Shown one piece after another: positions 52,570 through 64,000 of a DNA stretch of 64,000 nt. A program made the translations under genes and the position numbers. The first letter of the stretch is position 1. Every line of letters starts with the position of its first letter. The notes under the pieces are model-generated. The model did no database searches. It worked only from the letters and a program-made list of their open reading frames with translations, and was not told where the DNA came from. The stretch comes from Cotesia glomerata (lineage: Eukaryota; Arthropoda; Insecta; Hymenoptera; Braconidae), in contig NC_058167.1 of the NCBI RefSeq assembly GCF_020080835.1, forward strand, positions 15,337,403 through 15,401,402, given 5' to 3'.

Positions 52570-53984
52570 CTGAAAAGGCCAACCGTGAAAAATCGAGTAG
52601 ACGATATATTTTTTTTATTCTGCCAATCAATTTTTTAAAATAAATTGATTTTACATTTTCAGTCAATTATAATAATTTTACATTTTATATAATTGTAATA
52701 ATTGTAATAATTGTAAACAGCACTTTTGCTTTCTTTGACTTCGATACTTTGGTCTTTTAATTAAGTGCCTTTGAATAACTTACAAAAGCTAGTACTTCTT
52801 ATGCAGCTATTAAATAACACCAAAGACGAGTTTTGAAGAGTGTAAGAAGACTACTCAAGAAATGTCATACAGTCTTGTTATAAATTTATCAACATTTAGA
52901 ACAAGACTAATGGGTAAAGTGACAAATAACTCACTTTTACCCAAAGCATAAACGGGGTATTTACATTTGAATATCCCATTTAATAGTGACAGTGATGTGA
53001 ATAATGATTCATTAGGTAATAATGTTCGTAGGTAGTGAGTGAATTGACTTAATCACACCGATTAGACGGTGTGTCAGGAGACTAGTCAGTTACAACGACG
53101 AGTACATTGTCTACTATGACTGCAACGTCGATGTCAATGGGGGCGATGTACCAAACGAAGTTTCGATTAGTACCGAGCTATATAACTAAGGTCACTGAGG
53201 TTCAATAGACCACGATAATTCTCTCATGACTCCATGACATTCCTAAGACACTTTAATTTTATTATTATCATAAACATGTAATCGTTAGTGTGAATAAATA
53301 ATGAGTCATCTATTTTTAGGAAAGATATTTATAACGTAAATATTCAATATTATCGGAATAATCTGTTTAGATTTACATATAATTAAGTCTTGCACGCATT
53401 GAGATTAAAATTTACATCAAACCTTGTGCTTGTGACTTTGTTATGATAATAAAGATTGATTTTGATTATTGAAGCTATGTTTATCGGATAGAATGTATAA
53501 TATAATTATGAATTGAAATAATGTATTATGAAAAAATAAAAGCTATGAACAATTCTAATAAATTATATTTTTATTTTCATATACAACCTGTTATGGTGAC
53601 ATTGATCTTCTGGTGACTCTTTCATTGTCATCCCTTGATTGTATTGGCATTCATTACTTGCCTCATTACGTAATAATTATCAGCTTACATATATTTGTAG
53701 ATGTATAAATAAATAAATATGAGTGGTTTATAAAATATATACATCGATTCTTACATAAAGTTATTGATATGATTAATCATAAATAAATTAAGTGAACTGA
53801 TGGACTACACTTCTTTAAATCAAAAATAGCTTTTACATCAGAGATTAAAAATCAATAAACTTCAAGCATTAGATAAAATATTGATTAAACTTTTAAACAG
53901 TATTGTATCTATTTCTAAACAATTCTGTGATTAAAGTTAAAACGTTACCGAGTAAATTAAAGCTGTTTTATCAATTTATTAAAA
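52570..53984. other. Stretch upstream of the first DUF4803 gene
   Basis: Mostly AT-rich. A GC-rich patch at 53040-53190 has a plus-strand frame of about 50 codons whose codons mostly end in C or T and read like protein (NDEYIVYYDCNVDVNGGDVP). The complementary minus-strand frame is also open for 31 codons. No clear splice sites bound it. The last 150 bp before 53985 would hold the promoter and 5' UTR of the DUF4803 gene, but I see no unambiguous TATA box. Confidence 0.35.
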
Positions 53985-58287
<4,303 letters not shown>

Positions 58288-58405
58288 TTCAATAATTTTT
58301 TATTTCAAGACCTATTTATGTGTAGTTAAAGGTTACTAAATTTTTTAATTATAACTACTATTAAAAATCATATTAATTATCACTGATTTTTATTGATTAT
58401 TATTA
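58288..58405 (+). other. Presumed 3' UTR of the first DUF4803 gene
   Basis: 118 bp separate the TAA from the transposon end. There is no AATAAA, but an ATTAAA variant lies at 58360-58365. The transposon begins 40 bp after it, so the insertion may have landed at or just past the transcript end. Confidence 0.35.
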
Positions 58406-59034
58406 CACCGGCACACAAAAAAAAAAAAAGTTGTCTGTACTTGGGACGCGCCACATATATTCCCATGTAATTTGACCCGCTGAACCCGAATTTGAGGTCC
58501 GTTTGGCCCCTACACCCTAGGATTTTGAGAAAACTGTAAAAAACCGAAAAAAAACGGGAAAATTGGGGGTTTTGGTGATTGAAAAATTTTTTTAGATTCT
58601 AACTATGCATGATTTTCATGTATTTCGATCTGCTTTATACTTATCTGAAGTGTACTCAGACCAGCAGCCATTAAAAGTCTAAGTAAATCCCGAAAAACCC
58701 ATGAAAATTGCGAAAAAACAAAAATTCCCAATATTGTGATAAAAAATGTATTGAGCTAAATATATGATGATTTTCATGTAGGTTTATCGACGACATATAA
58801 ATCTCCAACTTTTATAACTCAGACGTCTCGAAAACATCAAACAAATGTGCAAAAACCCCGAAAATTGGAAAAAATCAAATGTAATATAATAAAAATCGAG
58901 TTATTATTCAAAATAAATAAAAAAAAATCATATCATTCGATCTGTGGTGCATAAAAAAAAAGTATTTCGTCTTAAGACTTAAAAAAAATTAATTTTTTCG
59001 GAAAATATCATCAAAACCCTTTGGATTTGAATTT
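58406..59034. repeat. Left terminal inverted repeat (outer non-coding arm)
   Basis: This matches the reverse complement of 62032-62645 almost base for base, from the CACCGG end to the stop codon of the transposase-like frame. The differences are mostly one extra base in homopolymer runs on the left arm. Confidence 0.85.
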
Positions 59035-61002
59035 TAATTCGTTCTCCGCTTATATCTCACCCTTTTATCTTCAAACGTCCTGCATAAAGGGTTTCTCTTT
59101 CGTTTCCTCTCTTCTTCGGGTAAATCTCTCTTCAGAGTCCAACAATGATCTGCCATCATATTTACATCCCACGTTCCTTGATATCGTTTTTCCATCACAC
59201 TAATGTCTTGATGGAATCTCTCACCTTGCTCTTCACTAAAATCACCAAGATTTTCAGGAAAGTGTGAAAGATGAGAATGTAAATAGTGCAATTTTGTATT
59301 CATTAAGCAACCTAAAGTATTATAGTTGTATAACAACTCGTCAACTAAAGTTGCGTAGTTATCACTTTTCGTATTCCCTAAAAATTGCTGTGATACTTCC
59401 TTAAAACTTCCCCAAGCTGCTCTCTCAATCTCGTTCATCTCATATTCAAGATTAGCATCCTGGAATAGAGTCCGAATTTGGGGTCCATCAAAAATTCCTT
59501 CTTTTAATTTAGCGTCACTTATAGCTGGAAATTTTTCGCCCAAGTACTTAAAACAGTTTCCATCTTTATCCAGAGCTTTTGACAAATTGCTTCATAAGGC
59601 CAAGCTTGATATGAAGTGGGGCAGCAAGTACTTGGAAGGATCAATTAGAGATTGTCGCGTAACATTGTGAGAACCAGGATTCAAATTTGTTCTTGTTGGC
59701 CATTCTTTTGAATGTAATGATTCTTTCGGTCTCGGCTATCCCACAAACATAAGAAGCAGGGGTACTTTGTGAACCCTGATTGTTGGCCTAGCAATATTGT
59801 TGCAATTTTCAGATCACCACAAACCTTCCATTGATGTTCTGAATAGTTTATTTTATCTAATACAACCTGTAAATTGTCATAAGTCTCCTTTAGTTTAGTC
59901 GAATGAGCTACTGGAATCGGTGCCAATAAGTTTCCATTATGAAGAAGCACAGCTTTAAGACTTCGCCTAGAGGAGTCAATAAAAAGCCTCCATTCTTCGT
60001 CTTTGTAAGTGTTTGGCTTCAACTCATCGATCAGTCCTTTTACATCTGAACAGTACACAAATGAATTTTCGCTGTCTTTTGTAAAATACTTCCGGAACTC
60101 TTTTTCCCTATCACGATAAAAATAAGCTGTTGTATTTTTAGCTAATAAATTTTTTCCTTAAAGCTGAGGCTAAATGTTCAGCTTTTACCTTAGATAGTCC
60201 TAAGTCTCGTACAAGGTCATTCAATTCAAGTTGATCGAAGACTTCAGGGTCTTTACTTCTAGGAACACCACTCGGGATGTATTCTTCATCCTCAGAATGG
60301 ATCTCTTCGGGTTCAGGATCGATTTCTTCAAAGTTATCTTCAACTTCCATCTCTTCATGTTCATTCACTGGTTCAGGAGCTGCAGGTTCTTCGACATTCA
60401 AAACTTTTTCTGCTGGCACAACTGATGTTACGTTGGCATATTGAATTTTATGTTTGGTTGTCGAAGAAAAACCTGAAACTTCCGTCGTGCAAAAAATAGC
60501 AGTTTTGACTCGTTGGTGCAGACCAAATCACAGGTTTTGAAAATTTCAAGCACTGTTTACTTTTCGTCTGCTCCCAACGAGTAAGCATCGTGTGACACCG
60601 ATTGCAAAGTGAATGTGGTACCCAAGTTGCTTCCCAGTTCGTAATCTGGATACCGAAGCAGGTTTCGTAGACATTTTTCAATTTGTTTGAAAAAGATCTA
60701 CGACTTTTCGTTACTTCAAATCCTCCACATATGTAACAGAAGCAATTGGAGTTTTTGTTACATATGTGAGAGACACTTCTTGTCATATTAAACGCTTCAG
60801 AAGCCAAGTCACCCACTAATGAAGAGCTGCAGTCACTTGATGACGACGCCTGCGAGCCTGCTTTCTCACTCTGACCAGACGCCGATACTGGGATTCCGGG
60901 TCCCTGCATCGTAAAACACTTATTACTTGTGCCTGCCATGACGGCATTCAAGCCGTTAACCCAGGGACTATGCCAGACGGTCCTGTTGCCCGCCGTCACC
61001 AC
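59034..61002 (-). pseudogene. Broken transposase-like gene in the transposon's left arm and centre
   Basis: Four collinear minus-strand frames form one decayed gene. 61002-60448 has CxxC pairs resembling a zinc-binding domain (CYICGGF, CNRCH). 60419-60138 is acidic, followed by LNDLVRDLGLSK. 60058-59681 contains FIDSSRRSLKAVLLHNGN, CGDLK and CFLCLWDSR. 59585-59034 contains FPENLGDFSEEQGERFHQD. I know this arrangement from unnamed, repeated arthropod proteins. The acidic residues in FIDSS, CGDLK and EEQGERF could be a DDE catalytic set, by inference only. Five one-base shifts, all at homopolymers (60491-60496, 60150-60155, 59706-59709, 59618-59621, 59577-59580), break the frame. They may be true decay or assembly error. 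The true N-terminus is not clear. Confidence 0.65.
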
Positions 61003-61084
61003 GTGGAGGTGCCCTGGTTACAGGCACAAGCATTTAAGCAAGAAATCGATTCTGAGCCCAAAAAGTTCCTAGAAGTGAAAACCC

Positions 61085-62034
61085 TGAAACATCAGCTTAA
61101 AGTGAAAAAAATTTATTAAGTAAATATACAAAAGCTTATTTTTATCGTGATAGGGAAAAAAATCTGATAACATTTTTAAAACGGCGAAAATTCATTAGTG
61201 GACTGTTCAGATGTAAGAAGTTTGATTGATGAGTTAAAGCCGAACACTTTCAGGACGAGGAGTGAAAGTTTTTCATTGCTTTGTCTAAGCGAAGTCTCAA
61301 AGCACCGACTCCAGTAGCTCATTTGACCAAAAATCATTGAAAAGTTTGTGGTGATCTGAAAATTGCTACACTAGTTAAGCCAACAATCTGGTTCACAATA
61401 TATCCCTTCTTGTATGTTTGTAGGATAGTCACGATCGGAAAATTCCCTACAGTAGAAAAGAACGGCCAACAAGAAAGAATTTGAATCATGGTTCTCACAA
61501 CGTTATGCGAGAATCTCTCATTAATCCTTACAAGTACTTGCTGCCACCACTTTATATCAAGCTTGACCTTATGAAGCATTTTGTCAAAGCTCTCGATAAA
61601 AATGGCAACTGTGTTAAGTACTTGGACGAAAAATTTCCAGCTATAAGTGACAATAAATTGAAAGAAGGAATTTTTTATGTACCCCAAATTCGGACTCAAT
61701 TCCAGGATGCTAATCTTGAGTATGAGATGCACAAGATTGAGAGAGCAGCTTGGGGAAGTTTTAAGGAAGTATCTCGAAATTTTTTAGGGAATGTGAATAC
61801 AAAATTGCACTATTTACAATCTCATCTTTCACACTTTCCTGAAAATCTTGGTAATTTCAGTGAAGAAAGAGAAGAAACATTCCATCAAAACATGAGTGGA
61901 TGTCAATATGATGGTAGATCATTGTTGGACTCTGAAGAGAGATTTACCCGAAGAAGAGAGGAAACGAAAGAGAAACCCTTTATGCAGGACGTTTGAAGAT
62001 AAAAGGGTGAGATATAAGCGGAGAACGAATTAAA
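61085..62034 (+). pseudogene. Second, inverted and degenerate copy of the transposase-like gene
   Basis: This plus-strand stretch mirrors about 59034-60180. The part from 61481 stays open to 61996 and aligns with the left-arm C-terminal frame at roughly 85 percent by eye (KLKEGIF.VPQIRT, SHLSHFPENLGNF). Two internal deletions remove about 25 and 13 residues, and the part before 61480 is scrambled by stops and gaps. It cannot encode the full protein. It ends near the start of the shared non-coding outer arm. Confidence 0.65.
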
Positions 62035-62645
62035 ATTCAAATCCAAAGGGTTTTGATGATATTTTCCGAAAAACTAATTTTTTTGTAAGTATTAAGACGA
62101 AATAGTTTTTTTTTATGCACCACAGATCGAGATATATGATTGTTTTTATTTATTTTGAACAATAACTCGATTTTTATTATATTACATTTGATTTTTCCAA
62201 TTTTCGGGGTTTTTGCACATTTGTTTGATGTTTTCGAGACGTCTGAGTTATAAAAGTTGGAGATTTATATGTCGTCGATAAACCTACATGAAAATCATCA
62301 TATATTTAGCTCAATACATTTTTTATCACAATATTGGGAATTTTTGTTTTTTCGCAATTTTCATGGGTTTTCGGGATTTACTTAGACTTTTAATGGCTGC
62401 TGGTCTGAGTACACTTCAGATAAGTATAAAGCAGATCGAAATACATGAAAATCATGCATAGTTAGAATCTAAAAATTTTTCAATCACCAAAACCCCAATT
62501 TTCCCGTTTTTTTCGGTTTTACAGTTTTCTCAAAATCCTAGGGTGTAGGGGCCAAACGGACCTCAAATTCGGGTTCAGCGGGTCAAATTACATGGGAATA
62601 TATGTGGCGCGTCCCAAGTACAGACAACTTTTTTGTGTGCCGGTG
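62032..62645. repeat. Right terminal inverted repeat (outer non-coding arm)
   Basis: Reverse-complement match of 58406-59034, ending GCCGGTG and followed by TTA. It is slightly shorter than the left arm because its homopolymer runs are shorter. Confidence 0.85.
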
Positions 62646-62648
62646 TTA

Positions 62649-63055
62649 TCACTGAGTTATTTCTTTTCGACGTAGTATTCGTTTGAAATTATCTCAATCA
62701 AAGTTATTTGTGTCCAAATTACTTTTATAAAACTATTTTAATTTATAGCTATAATATAAAACTTTGACATAAATCTATAATTGAGATCTATCAATTCTAT
62801 ACAAAGTTATTGATTCCTGCATAATTCCGATGAAAAAAAAACATTAAAGTTACTTTTATTACACTTTCAATGTATCTAAACTGCCGGACGTGGTATCATA
62901 TCTTCTTAAAATAATTATTATCTATAAATAAAAAAATTATTGGTTTTCGTTTCTAAATATGTAGTCATAATAATTAATAAGAGGAGCACTTAAATTGTTG
63001 ATCAGTAGTTATGAACAAACAACTTTATTTATGTCCAGTAAATCGGTTTTGAAAG
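62649..63055 (+). other. Intergenic stretch upstream of the second DUF4803 gene
   Basis: About 400 bp of AT-rich DNA between the transposon and the ATG at 63056. It should hold the promoter and 5' UTR of the second paralogue. I see no distinct motif. Confidence 0.4.
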
Positions 63056-64000
63056 ATGTTAAGAGTTTTGTCCAAGTTTTTATTTTTATTTCTTATACTT
63101 AAAAATGTAGAATCTCACAAAAAATTAAATGTCTATCATCTCAAATCAATTAATATTTATTTCAATAACGTTTATGAAAGAGTAAAAAGTAATCTCTTTA
63201 ATGTTCAATCAATGATGCAGCATGAGAAGAAAAACGTTTTAGAACGTATCGCAACTGAATTTATCGATTCAATTAAAAAATTGGAGCGAATTTTAAGTGA
63301 TTCGGAGTATGATAATTGGACGAAAGATTATAACAATTTGATCAAAATATTTGAAGGATACGCCTTAAAATCTAACAACTCGCTCTTGAATTCACGGTCA
63401 ATTTCTCGTATATTTGCTATAGAAGATAACAGTTTCGTGATAAATTCCTATGCTGGATTCGTAGCCTTTTATCCAGATAATGGTAGCTTGAAGAATATAA
63501 TAGATCTTTGTCCGTTTGTGCCTCAAATTTTGGACAAATTTTACAGTGTTGTTTATTCTGATTCAATTGTGGATGAATTTAACAACTTAATGGATGACAT
63601 TCTGGCGGAAGTAGGAGTAAGTCCCAATATTTCTAAATCATGAATATCAATTTTGATATTCCACTACTGGTCAATACTTGATATATTTATTAATATTGAG
63701 CACAAAAAGCTTCAGTTTATTTTAGATTAAATATTTCATTTAATTTTATTCAAAAAATATTTTAACAGTATTATAGATTAACTATTTGTTTTTTGTTTTT
63801 TAGAAGAAAGAGAACGATAACGCATGTGGTCAGAGGAGTTCATTGCATGAAGTATGGTTCATCTATTATCACAGAGTGATGGTTACATTTTTAAAGAAAA
63901 TATTAATGCAATTTTACTTTGAATTTTTTCAAGCAATATGTAACAATGGTTAGTATTTTATAAACTGCAACTTTCCCGAGCTATTTTCAATGCCCTACAG
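63056..64000 (+). CDS. Second DUF4803 paralogue, 5' part only (runs off the window)
   Basis: Exon 1 (63056-63616) starts with a hydrophobic signal peptide (about residues 1-21) and ends at a GTAAGT donor in phase 0. Exon 2 (63804-63948) follows a T-rich acceptor and ends at GTTAGT in phase 1. Positions and phases match exons 1 and 2 of the complete gene at 53985. Shared motifs include an isoleucine-rich line before CPF (IIDLCPFV against LINFCPFI), Y/HSDSI near the exon end, and CGQRSSL followed by an aromatic run in exon 2. The cysteine-rich and C-terminal DUF4803 parts should lie beyond 64000. Overall identity is low enough that the duplication is not recent. No break is visible in the part present. 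Confidence 0.8.

Larger units (their letters stand above)
58406..62645. mobile_element. 4.24-kb near-palindromic DNA transposon with long inverted arms
   Basis: Both ends begin CACCGGCACACAAAA when read inward, and a TTA trinucleotide lies directly outside each end (58403-58405 and 62646-62648). The two arms are inverted copies: 58406 to about 60180 against about 61085 to 62645, separated by about 900 bp found once. The outer 610-630 bp of each arm are nearly identical and non-coding. The inner parts are diverged, head-to-head copies of a transposase-like gene. CAC-starting ends with a 3-bp TWA duplication suggest a CACTA/CMC-like superfamily, but that is inference. The coding frames are broken by several one-base changes, so this copy looks non-autonomous. 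It sits between the tandem DUF4803 paralogues. Confidence 0.75.

Overview
The window is AT-rich animal DNA with spliced genes, long introns and intergenic space, many homopolymer runs and microsatellites, a tRNA-derived SINE and DNA transposons. The only protein family I recognise with confidence is the arthropod secreted DUF4803 family. Together with the repeat style, this points to an insect. A hymenopteran such as a braconid parasitoid wasp is my guess from composition and repeat style and is not proven.

Layout. 1-6049: intergenic or 3'-flanking DNA with no gene that I can support. 6050-39862 (minus): an inferred five-exon gene of about 206 codons with introns of 2.5 to 14.7 kb. All four junctions keep frame. 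I do not recognise the product. Several unexplained coding-like or promoter-like islands lie inside these introns: 7505-7660, 7993-8232, 9110-9240, 14750-15135, 23011-23124 and 28437-28466. 39863-50900: largely non-coding, with hairpin repeats and a SINE carrying an 11-bp target-site duplication at 48036-48260. 50930-51260: a CpG-rich island with a perfect NRF-1-type palindrome, probably a promoter. 52435-52569 (minus): a possible 3'-terminal coding exon with a nearby AATAAA.

53985-64000 is the best-defined part. A complete seven-exon DUF4803 gene (53985-58287, plus, 659 codons) encodes a predicted secreted protein. A paralogue begins at 63056 with the same exon-1 and exon-2 boundaries and phases and runs off the window. 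The two form a tandem pair. Intron 3 of the first gene ends in an (AAT)n tract just before the splice acceptor. Intron 4 holds a 1.4-kb repeat with 13-bp terminal inverted repeats and a 134-bp (CA)n tract. Between the paralogues sits a 4.24-kb near-palindromic DNA transposon (58406-62645) with CACCGG ends and a TTA duplication. Its two arms carry decayed, head-to-head copies of a transposase-like gene.

Most short open frames in this AT-rich DNA are chance and are left out. The exon structures were read by eye from splice signals and frame and have not been tested against RNA or homologues.
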